Assembly: GCF_006439025.1 (NCBI RefSeq) | Contig: NZ_RCYZ01000004.1 | Location: 62,001 to 126,000, forward strand | DNA length: 64,000 nt | Direction of reading: 5' to 3' | Source: Hymenobacter nivis | GTDB lineage: Bacteria; Bacteroidota; Bacteroidia; Cytophagales; Hymenobacteraceae | Part shown: one piece after another, positions 1 through 8,358 of the stretch | How positions within the stretch are numbered: the stretch's first letter is position 1 | How the letters are laid out: each line of letters opens with the position of its first letter | Notes under the pieces: generated by a model | What the model saw: the letters and a program-made list of their open reading frames with translations, nothing else | Told to the model about the DNA's origin: nothing | Databases searched by the model: none | Program-made: the position numbers and the translations under genes

Positions 1-2670
1 CAGCTCGTGGCTCACGTTGGTGAAAAAGCCCAGCTTGAGGTTGGTCAGCTCCTTCTCCTTTTCGGCCTGGAAATGCTCGAGGGCCAGCTTGTTGCGCAAT
101 CCTTGCTGGGTTATCTCGAAGCGCCGATACAGCACCATGAGGCCCAGCAAAACCAAGCCGTAGAGCAGGTAAGCCCAGCCGGTTTTGTACCAAGGGGCCA
201 GCACCTCAAATTGCAAAGTGGCCGGTGCTTTGGCCCATACGCCCTCGCCGTTGTCGGCCTGCACTTGCAGGGTGTAGCGGCCGGGCGGCAGGTTGGTGAA
301 GCTGGCCGTGCGCTGGCCGGGGCCCGGGTACACCCAGGCGGGGTTGTAGCCCAGCAGGCGGTAGGCGTAGTGGTCTTTGTGCGGGTTGGTGTAGTTGAGG
401 GCCACAAAATCCACCGAAAAGTCGTTTTCCGACGGCTTGATCGTCACCGTTTGGGGCTCCGATAGGGGCCCTGCCAGCACCAGGCGGCCGTTAAAGGGGC
501 GCCCCACGGCCACCGGCTGATTAGCAATGCGCAGGTCTGTGAGCTGCACCACCGGCGGGTACGGATTGGCCTGAATATCAGAAGGCTGGAAATAGGTGAT
601 GCCGTTAATTCCCCCGAAATACAGTGTGCCGTCCTGGGCGCGGGCCGCCGCCCCGATCTTAAACGCGTTGCTCTGGAGGCCGTCGGCCACGTCGTAGCGC
701 AGGTACTGGCGGGTGGCCGGCGTGAAGCGGTAGAGACCGGTGCCGCCCACCCACAGGTTGCCTGCGTCGTCGGCCAGCAGGCTTTCCACGTCGCTCTCGG
801 GCAGGTACCGGCTGAAGCTGCGCAAGGTGTCGCGGCCCTGCGCCGTAGTGGTGAGCTGCTGGAGCCCCCCGCCGAGCGTGCCAATCCAGAGGGCCCCGCC
901 CTCGCCCAGCAGCAGCGGCCAGACGTAGTTGACGGGCAAGCCCCCGGCCCGGCCCCCGGCGTAGCTGAACTGCCGCAGCAGCCGCAGCGAGTCGGCGGTG
1001 GGGCGCAGCTTGAGCAGGCCCGCGTCGCGGGTGCTGGCCCACAGCACGTTGCGCGGGGCATCGTAGAGCAAAAAGGTGAACTGGTTGGTGGGCAGGTGGG
1101 CCGTGGCCATGTCGTAGTGGCCCAGCAGGCGCCCGTCGGGGCCCAGGCGCAGCAGCCCTTTCGAGAACGTGGCCACCCAGAGCGTGCCCTGGCCGTCCTG
1201 GGCCAGGTGCTCGAGGCGGGTGCTGGTGAGGTCGAAGGTGCCCGTCCGGCGGTAGGTGGTGAGCTGCGTGCGGCCGCCGGTGCGGCGCACGGCCGTCAGG
1301 CCGTGGTCGCGGGTGCCCACCCAGAGCGTGCCATCGGCGGCCCGGAAGATGGTGGCCGCATCCACGCCGCGCCCCGTGTCGGCGGGCTGGCTGAGGTAGG
1401 TTTGCGACGTGCGGCGGGCCAAGTCGTAGGCCGTCAGGCCATTGCGGGTGCCAAACCAGAGCGTGTTGGTGGCCTCTTCCTTGTAAATGGCGTTGATGTA
1501 GTTGTTGGCGTTGGAAAGTGCCGGCTGCCCCGTGAGCTGGTGCCGCAGCCGCCCGAAAGCCCGTTGCCGCAGGTCTACCTTATTAAGGCCCCCGGCCGAG
1601 GCGCATAGCCACATCAGTTGGTGGTTGTCCTCAAACAGCTGGTGCACGCGCTCCGAGTTGATGCTGTAGGGCTCGTCGTCGCGGGGCTGAAATCGGGCCG
1701 GGTGGCCGGCTTGCAGCGGCGGCGCGGCGGCCGTGGGGGCCCCGGCCTCCCACACGTAGAGGCCGTGCAGGGTGCCCGCCCACAGCCGGCCAAACGAATC
1801 GAGGCGCAGGGCTTGCACGCGGGGGTAGTGGTAGGGCAGGGCGTGGGGCACCAGCGCCTGCCGGGTGCGCCGGCTGGCGGCCGATACCCAGTAGATGGTG
1901 CGCTCGGCCCCCACCCACAGGTCGCCCCGGCGGTCGAGGTGCAGGGCACTTACGGGGGTACCCGCCAGGGCGGTGGGCAGCAGGGGCCCCGCGGGCCCGC
2001 TGGCGGCCGGCAGCACCAGCAGCCCCGCGTCGAACGAGCCCACCCAGAGGTTGCCCTCGGCATCGGCGGCCAGGCCCGAGATGCGCGTCAGTGCCGGCTG
2101 CCCGGGGGGGGCGGTTGGCAGCTGGCGCAGGGCCTCCACCTGCCCCTGGGGGCCCAAGCGCAGCATAAACAGTCCGTTTTGGGCCGTGCCCACCCACAGG
2201 CGGTGCTGGCGGTCGGCCACCAGGGCCGTCACGTCGCTGCCGGCCAGGCGCTGCGCGGCGGCGCGGTCGGCGGCCGGCACGGCGCGGTCGGCCAGGCGCT
2301 GAAAAACGTCGTGGCCCGCGTCGTAGTAGCTGAGGCCCGAGTGCTCGGCCCCCACCCACAGGCGCTCGTCGGGCCCCACGAGCAGAGCCGTTATCCGGTT
2401 GCTGGACTGGCCGTTGCGTGGGTTGATGGGCAGCATGTACTGCTTCAGGCCGTAGCCGTCGTAGCGGTTCAGGCCCCGGTTGGTGCCAATCCAGAGGAAG
2501 CCGGCGCGGTCTTTAATCACGGCCATGGCGTCGCTGTGCGAGAGGCCCTGGTCCACGGTGATGTGCTCGAAGCGGAACGCGCCCGGCGGGGCGTTCTGCG
2601 CCCGGGCCACTGGCCCCAGCAGCCCGGCCAGTACCACCAATAACCAACGAAAGCCTGCGGGAATTTGCAC
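1..2670 (-). CDS. Hybrid two-component sensor (Reg_prop/Y_Y_Y/HisKA), 3' end cut by window edge
   Basis: Reading the minus strand from 2670 gives 890 uninterrupted codons. A GTG start is chosen because an in-frame TGA lies about 15 codons upstream, no ATG lies between, and GTG is followed directly by a signal peptide (RWLLVVLAGLLGPVARAQ). The exported part carries about 13 two-component propeller repeats of the LWVGTxxGL type, then a Y_Y_Y-like domain (YRLLGYNPAWVYPGPGQR), one membrane helix (WAYLLYGLVLLGLMVLYRRF) and a coiled linker into a HisKA H-box (FFTNVSHEL), where the window ends. The missing part would normally hold the ATPase, receiver and AraC-type DNA-binding domains. Family knowledge: such sensors bind glycan breakdown products in the periplasm and switch on a neighbouring polysaccharide locus. 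Its divergent position from the GH35/SusCD cluster fits that role; the ligand is unknown. Confidence 0.9.
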   Translation of the reverse strand, partial: MQIPAGFRWLLVVLAGLLGPVARAQNAPPGAFRFEHITVDQGLSHSDAMAVIKDRAGFLWIGTNRGLNRYDGYGLKQYMLPINPRNGQSSNRITALLVGPDERLWVGAEHSGLSYYDAGHDVFQRLADRAVPAADRAAAQRLAGSDVTALVADRQHRLWVGTAQNGLFMLRLGPQGQVEALRQLPTAPPGQPALTRISGLAADAEGNLWVGSFDAGLLVLPAASGPAGPLLPTALAGTPVSALHLDRRGDLWVGAERTIYWVSAASRRTRQALVPHALPYHYPRVQALRLDSFGRLWAGTLHGLYVWEAGAPTAAAPPLQAGHPARFQPRDDEPYSINSERVHQLFEDNHQLMWLCASAGGLNKVDLRQRAFGRLRHQLTGQPALSNANNYINAIYKEEATNTLWFGTRNGLTAYDLARRTSQTYLSQPADTGRGVDAATIFRAADGTLWVGTRDHGLTAVRRTGGRTQLTTYRRTGTFDLTSTRLEHLAQDGQGTLWVATFSKGLLRLGPDGRLLGHYDMATAHLPTNQFTFLLYDAPRNVLWASTRDAGLLKLRPTADSLRLLRQFSYAGGRAGGLPVNYVWPLLLGEGGALWIGTLGGGLQQLTTTAQGRDTLRSFSRYLPESDVESLLADDAGNLWVGGTGLYRFTPATRQYLRYDVADGLQSNAFKIGAAARAQDGTLYFGGINGITYFQPSDIQANPYPPVVQLTDLRIANQPVAVGRPFNGRLVLAGPLSEPQTVTIKPSENDFSVDFVALNYTNPHKDHYAYRLLGYNPAWVYPGPGQRTASFTNLPPGRYTLQVQADNGEGVWAKAPATLQFEVLAPWYKTGWAYLLYGLVLLGLMVLYRRFEITQQGLRNKLALEHFQAEKEKELTNLKLGFFTNVSHEL

Positions 2671-2794
2671 GAATAGTGGCCAGTGAAGGGGGCGGGAATG
2701 GGTGCCGTTTCAGCGCCGAGCCCCCCGTTCCATTACCCTAAAGTTAAGGCTGTTTCCGAATAGGGCCCCGCCGCCGCCCGCGCCGGCCCGCAAA

Positions 2795-2806
2795 GCAACC
2801 GATTGC
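2795..2806. promoter_or_regulatory. LacI-type operator candidate, copy 1
   Basis: GCAACCGATTGC is a near-perfect dyad with a central CG, the usual layout of LacI/GalR-family operators. Its centre is 37 bp from the centre of copy 2. No LacI-family gene lies in the window, so the cognate regulator is unknown. Confidence 0.45.
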
Positions 2807-2830
2807 CAAGCGCCTATCCGCCGGGGCCCC

Positions 2831-2844
2831 AGCAACCGGTTGCT
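2831..2844. promoter_or_regulatory. LacI-type operator candidate, copy 2 (perfect 14-bp palindrome)
   Basis: AGCAACCGGTTGCT is a perfect 14-bp palindrome sharing the GCAA-CG-TTGC core with copies 1 and 3. It lies about 100 bp upstream of the candidate -7 element for the GH35 gene. Confidence 0.5.
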
Positions 2845-2945
2845 TTAGCCAAGAAATGCGCTGAAAACAGCTTTTGGTAGCACTTTAGTAATTTTTGAGC
2901 CGCTTTTTGACCGATTTGGGCCCCCTGGCGGGCAATCCGGCCCGC

Positions 2946-2953
2946 TACTTTTG
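2946..2953 (+). promoter_or_regulatory. Bacteroidota -7 element candidate (TACTTTTG) for GH35
   Basis: TACTTTTG matches the Bacteroidota -7 consensus TAnnTTTG exactly and lies 91 bp before the GH35 start. No well-spaced -33 TTG is evident; the nearest TTTG (2915-2918) is about 27 bp upstream, longer than usual. Confidence 0.4.
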
Positions 2954-3043
2954 CTACGGTAATCTGCTGCGCGGCCCATTCATTTAAGCCCTTGCAATAG
3001 TTTCCGCTTCTTTCCTGACGGCCTTTCCCACCCGCCTCCGCTC

Positions 3044-4957
3044 ATGCGTACCCTTCGGCTTTCCAAGCACCTTCCCCACCTCTTGCTCGCAGCCGGCCTG
3101 CTGGGCAGCGCCTCGGCCGCGGGGGCCCCCGGGCCCGCCCCGCGCCGCGCCGCCACGAAGCCAGGGCCCCCGGCGGTCCGCCACACCTTCGCCCTGGGCA
3201 AAGACCAGTTTTTGCTCGACGGCAAGCCGCTCCAGATGATTTCGGGCGAGCTGCACTACCCCCGCATTCCGCGCGAAGCCTGGCGCGCCCGCCTGAAAAT
3301 GGCCAAGGCCATGGGCCTCAACACCATCGGTACCTACGTGTTCTGGAACGTGCACGAGCCCCAGCCGGGCCAGTACGACTTCACGGGCAACAACGACGTG
3401 GCGGCCTTCGTGAAGATGGCCCAGGAAGAGGGTCTGTGGGTGATTTTGCGCCCCAGCCCCTACGTGTGCGCCGAGTGGGAGTTCGGCGGCTACCCCTACT
3501 GGCTCCAAACCGTGCCCGGCCTGAAGGTGCGCAGCCAGGAGCCGCAGTACGTGGCCGCCTACACCCGCTACCTGCAGGCCGTGGGCAAGCAGCTGGCCCC
3601 GCTGCAAGTAGGCAAGGGCGGGCCCGTGCTCATGGTGCAAGTCGAGAACGAGTACGGCTCGTACGGCGCTGACAAAGAATATCTTGCTTTAAACAAAAAG
3701 CTGTTCGAGCAAGCCGGTTTCGATGGCCTGCTCTACACCTGCGACCCGGTGAAAGACGTGGCCGCCGGCCACCTGCCCGGCTTGCTGCCCGCCGTGAACG
3801 GCACCGACAAGCCCAGCCAAATCCGGCAGTTGGTGAACGCCAACCACGGCGGCCAGGGGCCCTACTACGTGGCCGAGTGGTACCCGGCGTGGTTCGACTG
3901 GTGGGGCGCGCCGCACCACACGGTGCCCGCCGCCCGGTACACGCCGGGGCTCGACTCGGTGCTGCGGGCCGGCATGAGCATCAACATGTACATGTTCCAC
4001 GGCGGCACCACCCGGGGCTTTATGAACGGGGCCAACTTCAAGGGCGACACCAGCCACTACGAGCCCCAGGTGAGCAGCTACGACTACGACGCCCCCCTCG
4101 ATGAGGCCGGCAACGCCACGGCCAAGTTCCGCGCCTTCCGCGACGTGATTGCCAAGTACCGGCCCAAGGGCCAGCCGCTGCCGCCCGTGCCTGCCGCCAA
4201 GCCCAGCGCGGTCCTGCCGCCCATGCAGCTCACCCAAAGCGCCGCCCTGCTCGGCCGCCTGCCCGCCCCCGTGGCCAGCCAGAAGCCCCTCACCTTCGAA
4301 AACCTGAAGCAGGCCTACGGCTTCGTGCTGTACCGCACCAAGGTGGCCGGTGGCGGTAGTAAAATGTTGAAAATAAAAGACCTGCGCGACTACGCCGTGG
4401 TCATGGTCAACGGCCAGCGCGTGGGCACCCTCGACCGCCGTGAGCGCCAGGACAGCCTGTTGGTGGCGCTGCCCGCCGGGCAGGTGCAGCTCGACATCCT
4501 GGTGGAGAACCTGGGCCGCGTCAACTTCGGCGAGTACCTGCTCCAGAACACCAAGGGCATCACCAAGACCGTGTCCCTGGGCGGCCAGGAGCTCACGGGC
4601 TGGCAGCAGTACGGCCTGCCCTTCGACCGGGCCCCGGCCGTGGCGGGGGGTGGGGCAGGGGCGCTGGCCGCCACCAGCGGCCCGGCCCTGCGCACTGCCA
4701 TCTTCGCCGTGGCCACCCCCACCGATACTTACCTCGACATGCGCCCCTGGGGCAAGGGCGTGGTGTGGGTAAACGGCCACAACCTGGGCCGCTACTGGGC
4801 CATTGGGCCCCAGCAAACGCTGTACGTGCCGGCCGAGTGGCTGCGCAAGGGCACCAACACCATCACCGTGCTGGAGCTGCTCAAGCCCCAGCAAACAAAG
4901 CTGACGACCCTCGACCACCCCATCCTGAGCGAGTTACGCGCCCTGGGGGCCCTCTAG
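3044..4957 (+). CDS. Secreted GH35 beta-galactosidase
   Basis: This 637-residue protein begins with an export signal (HLLLAAGLLGSASAAG) and then a family 35 glycoside hydrolase barrel. The first GH35 landmark (SGELHYPRIPREAW) is near residue 68. The acid/base glutamate is E203 in QVENEYGSYG, and the likely nucleophile is E278 in YYVAEWYPAW. The C-terminal jelly-roll domains end with WVNGHNLGRYWAIGPQQTLY, typical of the family, and the length is complete. It should release terminal beta-linked galactose in the periplasm or at the surface. It stands alone on the plus strand, divergent from the sensor kinase and 259 bp before the SusC gene, so it is probably co-controlled with the locus but separately promoted. 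Codons near 3680-3705 and 4355-4380 are unusually AT-rich. Confidence 0.93.
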   Translation: MRTLRLSKHLPHLLLAAGLLGSASAAGAPGPAPRRAATKPGPPAVRHTFALGKDQFLLDGKPLQMISGELHYPRIPREAWRARLKMAKAMGLNTIGTYVFWNVHEPQPGQYDFTGNNDVAAFVKMAQEEGLWVILRPSPYVCAEWEFGGYPYWLQTVPGLKVRSQEPQYVAAYTRYLQAVGKQLAPLQVGKGGPVLMVQVENEYGSYGADKEYLALNKKLFEQAGFDGLLYTCDPVKDVAAGHLPGLLPAVNGTDKPSQIRQLVNANHGGQGPYYVAEWYPAWFDWWGAPHHTVPAARYTPGLDSVLRAGMSINMYMFHGGTTRGFMNGANFKGDTSHYEPQVSSYDYDAPLDEAGNATAKFRAFRDVIAKYRPKGQPLPPVPAAKPSAVLPPMQLTQSAALLGRLPAPVASQKPLTFENLKQAYGFVLYRTKVAGGGSKMLKIKDLRDYAVVMVNGQRVGTLDRRERQDSLLVALPAGQVQLDILVENLGRVNFGEYLLQNTKGITKTVSLGGQELTGWQQYGLPFDRAPAVAGGGAGALAATSGPALRTAIFAVATPTDTYLDMRPWGKGVVWVNGHNLGRYWAIGPQQTLYVPAEWLRKGTNTITVLELLKPQQTKLTTLDHPILSELRALGAL

Positions 4958-4980
4958 GGCGGGGCTTGCTTTTTCAACGA

Positions 4981-4992
4981 GCAAACGATTGC
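4981..4992. promoter_or_regulatory. LacI-type operator candidate, copy 3 (upstream of SusC)
   Basis: GCAAACGATTGC shares the GCAAnCGnTTGC core of the two sites upstream of GH35. A second GATTGC half-site 16 bp downstream follows the small palindrome TCAATTGA (4996-5003), so this may be a double site. It is about 225 bp before the SusC start. Confidence 0.45.
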
Positions 4993-5063
4993 CGGTCAAT
5001 TGATTGCTTGAAAAATGCCAGAACAATCCTTCCCAAAACGAGGCCCTGTTGACGGGTTTTGAC

Positions 5064-5085
5064 CCCTATTTCGCCGGAAATAGGG
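5064..5085. repeat. Short hairpin in the SusC leader region
   Basis: CCCTATTTC and GAAATAGGG form a perfect 9-bp stem with a 4-nt loop (GCCG). It lies between the operator candidate and the SusC start, about 25 bp before TACTTTTA (5110-5117), a one-mismatch -7 element. It could be an operator or a leader hairpin; no T-run follows, so it is not an obvious terminator. Confidence 0.35.
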
Positions 5086-5216
5086 CCCCCGGCGGATTGG
5101 GGCGGCCAGTACTTTTACACCACTTGCCGGCCGCTGTGCAGCGGCCGGCTCTCCCCGCGGCTTTTCATCTTTTCCCACCCTGGCAGGCTCCAGCCTGCCG
5201 CCTATCCCCTTTGCTG

Positions 5217-8200
5217 ATGCAGGCAAAATCTATACTCCTTTGCGGAGCCTTGCTGCCGCTGGCAGTGGCCGCCGCTCCTGGCGCGGCGGGTGCCCGCCAC
5301 CGGGCCCAGCCCGCTGCCGCCGGCCGGCCCGCCGCGGCCGACACGCCCATTTCCGGCACCGTGCTCGATGAGAAGGGCGTTGGCTTGCCCGGCGTTACCG
5401 TCGTGCTCAAGGGCACGACGCTGGGCGCTTCGACCGATGAGAACGGCCGCTTTACGCTCCGCATCCCCGACGGTACGGCGGGCGCTACGCTGGTCATTTC
5501 GTCGGTGGGCTACAACCGCCAGGAAATCCTGGTGGGCCAGCAAACCACCTTTAGTGTGCGCCTGGCCGTGGCGGCCCAGGCCCTCGACGAGGCCGTGGTG
5601 ATCGGCTACGGCTCGCAGGAAAAGCGCACCGTGACCAACGCCGTGACCACCGTGAAGGGTTCGGACCTGGCCAAGCTCACGGTGAGCGACGTGGGCTCGG
5701 CGCTGCAGGGCAAGGCGGCCGGTGTGACGGTGGTGGGCGCGGGCTCGGAGCCGGGCGCTACCCCCCAGATCCTCATCCGCGGCATCTCGACCATCAACGG
5801 CAACAGCCCGCTCTACGTGGTGGACGGCCTGCCGGTGAACGACATCAACTACCTCAACCCCAAGGATATTGCCACCCTCACGGTGCTGAAAGATGCGGCC
5901 TCGGCTGCCATCTACGGCTCGCGGGCGGCCAACGGCGTGGTGCTGATTACGACCAAGGCGGGCACGGTGAGCGCCCCCACCATCACGGTGGACGCCACCA
6001 CCGGCGTGTCGAACCCCACGCGGGTGCCCAATATGGCCTCGGCCAGCGAGTACGCCCGCATCATGAACCTGGCGGCCACCAACTCGGGCAACGCCGCGGT
6101 GTACGCCAACCCCGACCAGTACACCCAAACCACCAACTGGGTGGACCAGATCAAGCAGCGCGGCATCACCCAGAACTACTCGCTCGGCCTGTCGGGGGGC
6201 AGCGACAAGGTGATTTATTCGACCGGCTTGGGCTACTACAAGGAGCGCGGCTTGGTGCGCGGTACCGACTTCGACCGCCTCACGCTGCGCGTAAAAACGC
6301 AGTACCAGGCTGCCAAGCACCTCAAGGTGGGGCAGGACCTGAACATCTCGATGACCAACCAGAACTACCTCAACAGCGGTAGCCTATTTCGCGATGCGTA
6401 CAACGACGACCCCATCACCTCGCCCCGCGTAGCGGGCACCTCGGGCAACCCCTACGACTACTACGGGGCTTCGCCGACCGACATCGGCAACCCGCTGGCC
6501 GTGGTGGAGCGCAACGACGACAAGCGCAACCAGTACTTTCTGGTGGGGAATGTCTACGCCAACTACGAGTTCCTGCCGGGCTTGGTGGCGGAAACGCGCT
6601 TCGGCACGAACACCAACTTCTACGAGCGCAACGCGTTTTCGCCCTTCTACACCATCGACGCCAACGAGCGCAACCAGGTGAACACGGTGGAGCGCGAGCA
6701 CAACCTGAACATCTACTGGAACAACACCAACACGCTGACTTACAACAAGTCGATTGGTGACCACAACTTTACCGCCCTGGCGGCGGCTACGTTCGAGAAG
6801 TTCAGCTACCGCAACGAGTACGCCTCGGGCCAGGCCATTCCGAGCAACGACCCCAGCCTGCGCCAGCTCGACGCGGCCACGGCCAACTACAACGCCCGCG
6901 GCAACAACAACGTCAACACCATCGCCTCGCTCATCGGGCGCGTCACCTACGACTACAAGGGCCGCTACCTGCTCTCGGCCAGCGTGCGCCGCGACGGGGC
7001 CTCCGTGTTTCCGACCGATAACCGCTTCGGCACGTTCCCGTCGCTGTCGGCGGGCTGGCTCATCACCGACGAGGAATTCATGAAGTCGTTCGAAACCATG
7101 AACTTCCTGAAGCTGCGCGCCAGCTGGGGCCGCGTGGGCAACCAGAACATCAGCAGCCTCACCAACGCCGCCTACACCGGCACCTTCGCCAAAACCTACT
7201 ACGTGACCGGCGACGACCGCACGGCGCAAGTAGCGGTGATCCAGAGCAACGTGCCGAACCCCAACGTGAAGTGGGAAACGGTGGAAGACTACGACCTGGG
7301 CCTGGACATGGGCTTTTTCAACAATAAGCTGACGGCCACCTTCGACGTATTTCGGCGCAACACCACCGACATGCTCATGTTCCAGGCCATTCCGGGCCAC
7401 GCTGGCTACGGCTACAACAGCCCGGTGACCAACATCGGCAGCATGAAAACCAACGGCCTCGACTTCACCGTGGGCTACGCCGAGTCGAAGGGCCCCTTCA
7501 CCTACGGCCTGAGCGTGAACGCAACCCGCGCCATCAGCAAAATCGACAAGCTGGCCAACGGCCAGGCCCTGTATTCGGGCAACACGCCCATCTTCGGGCG
7601 GCCGTCCAAGACGGAAGAGGGCGGCTACGTGGGCGCCTTCTACGGCTACCAGGAGAACGGCATCTTCCAGACCGCGGCCGACGTGGCCAACTACAAAACG
7701 GCCGACGGCAAGGTGATTCAGCCCAACGCGGTGCCCGGCGACTTCAAGTTTGCCGACCTCAACGGCGACGGCGTCATCAATGCCGACGACCAGAAGTACA
7801 TCGGTAACCCAACCCCCGCCATGACCTTCGGCGTGAACCTGAACGCCGGCTACCGCGGCTTCGACCTGCAGGCCTCGCTGGTGGGCACCCTCGGCAACGA
7901 CGTGGTGAACGCCAACAAAGGCTGGTGGTACTCGGGTAGCTACAACTACAACAAAATTGCGGGCCTCGAAAACTTGGCCTGGCACGGCGAAGGCACCTCA
8001 AACACGGTGCCCCGCATCGCGGCCAACGACAACAACCAAAACCTGACCCGCTTCTCCAACTTCTACGTGGAAGATGGCTCGTACGCCCGCCTGCGCAACC
8101 TGCAGCTCGGCTACACCTTCAGCAAGAGCGTTTCCAACGCCATGCGCATGGCCAGCCTGCGCCTCTATGTGAGCGGCCAGAACATGTTTACCTTCACTAA

Positions 8201-8336
8201 GTACAGCGGCCTCGACCCCGAAATTGGTTACGGCCGCTCGTACACGGATGCTTCGTCGGCCCTGAACCGGGGGGTAGACCTGGGCAACTACCCCACCAGC
8301 CGCACCTACCTGGTGGGCGCCAACATCGCGTTCTAA
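5217..8336 (+). CDS. SusC/RagA-type TonB-dependent outer-membrane glycan transporter
   Basis: The protein has 1039 residues from the ATG at 5217. This start is preferred over the in-frame 5004 start because it begins a signal peptide (ILLCGALLPLAVAAAPGAAG) after a CU-rich leader. A carboxypeptidase-regulatory-like domain follows (ISGTVLDEKGVGLPGVTVVL), then a TonB box (EAVVIGYG), a plug domain with the SusC signature SAAIYGSRAANGVVLITT, and a long beta-barrel ending in aromatic-rich strands. Family role: it imports oligosaccharides across the outer membrane using TonB energy, with a SusD lipoprotein as lid. The SusD partner begins 22 bp downstream, so the two are certainly co-transcribed. The substrate cannot be read from the sequence; neighbouring hydrolases point to a galactose-containing glycan. 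Confidence 0.96.
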   Translation: MQAKSILLCGALLPLAVAAAPGAAGARHRAQPAAAGRPAAADTPISGTVLDEKGVGLPGVTVVLKGTTLGASTDENGRFTLRIPDGTAGATLVISSVGYNRQEILVGQQTTFSVRLAVAAQALDEAVVIGYGSQEKRTVTNAVTTVKGSDLAKLTVSDVGSALQGKAAGVTVVGAGSEPGATPQILIRGISTINGNSPLYVVDGLPVNDINYLNPKDIATLTVLKDAASAAIYGSRAANGVVLITTKAGTVSAPTITVDATTGVSNPTRVPNMASASEYARIMNLAATNSGNAAVYANPDQYTQTTNWVDQIKQRGITQNYSLGLSGGSDKVIYSTGLGYYKERGLVRGTDFDRLTLRVKTQYQAAKHLKVGQDLNISMTNQNYLNSGSLFRDAYNDDPITSPRVAGTSGNPYDYYGASPTDIGNPLAVVERNDDKRNQYFLVGNVYANYEFLPGLVAETRFGTNTNFYERNAFSPFYTIDANERNQVNTVEREHNLNIYWNNTNTLTYNKSIGDHNFTALAAATFEKFSYRNEYASGQAIPSNDPSLRQLDAATANYNARGNNNVNTIASLIGRVTYDYKGRYLLSASVRRDGASVFPTDNRFGTFPSLSAGWLITDEEFMKSFETMNFLKLRASWGRVGNQNISSLTNAAYTGTFAKTYYVTGDDRTAQVAVIQSNVPNPNVKWETVEDYDLGLDMGFFNNKLTATFDVFRRNTTDMLMFQAIPGHAGYGYNSPVTNIGSMKTNGLDFTVGYAESKGPFTYGLSVNATRAISKIDKLANGQALYSGNTPIFGRPSKTEEGGYVGAFYGYQENGIFQTAADVANYKTADGKVIQPNAVPGDFKFADLNGDGVINADDQKYIGNPTPAMTFGVNLNAGYRGFDLQASLVGTLGNDVVNANKGWWYSGSYNYNKIAGLENLAWHGEGTSNTVPRIAANDNNQNLTRFSNFYVEDGSYARLRNLQLGYTFSKSVSNAMRMASLRLYVSGQNMFTFTKYSGLDPEIGYGRSYTDASSALNRGVDLGNYPTSRTYLVGANIAF

Positions 8337-8358
8337 CCCTATCCCACCCGCTAGTATC

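Larger units (their letters stand above)
2671..3043. promoter_or_regulatory. Divergent intergenic control region between sensor kinase and GH35
   Basis: This 373-bp gap separates the leftward sensor gene from the rightward beta-galactosidase. It holds two palindromes of the GCAAnCGnTTGC type (2795-2806 and 2832-2843), a candidate -7 element at 2946-2953, and a CU-rich leader of about 30 nt immediately before the ATG at 3044. No small gene or RNA gene was recognised in it. Confidence 0.6.

Noticed and set aside
1618..2643. A 341-codon plus-strand frame opposite the sensor kinase.
   Set aside because: The minus strand holds 890 codons of clear propeller repeats and an H-box; the plus frame has none.
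2946..2953. Full promoter call (with -33) for the GH35 gene.
   Set aside because: The -7 element is exact, but no TTG lies at the expected spacing, so only the -7 element is listed.
5004..5216. Earlier start for the SusC protein.
   Set aside because: It would put 71 residues without a signal in front of a clear signal peptide at 5217.
6384..7985. A 533-codon minus-strand frame opposite the SusC gene.
   Set aside because: Antisense shadow of a strong coding sequence, no family features.
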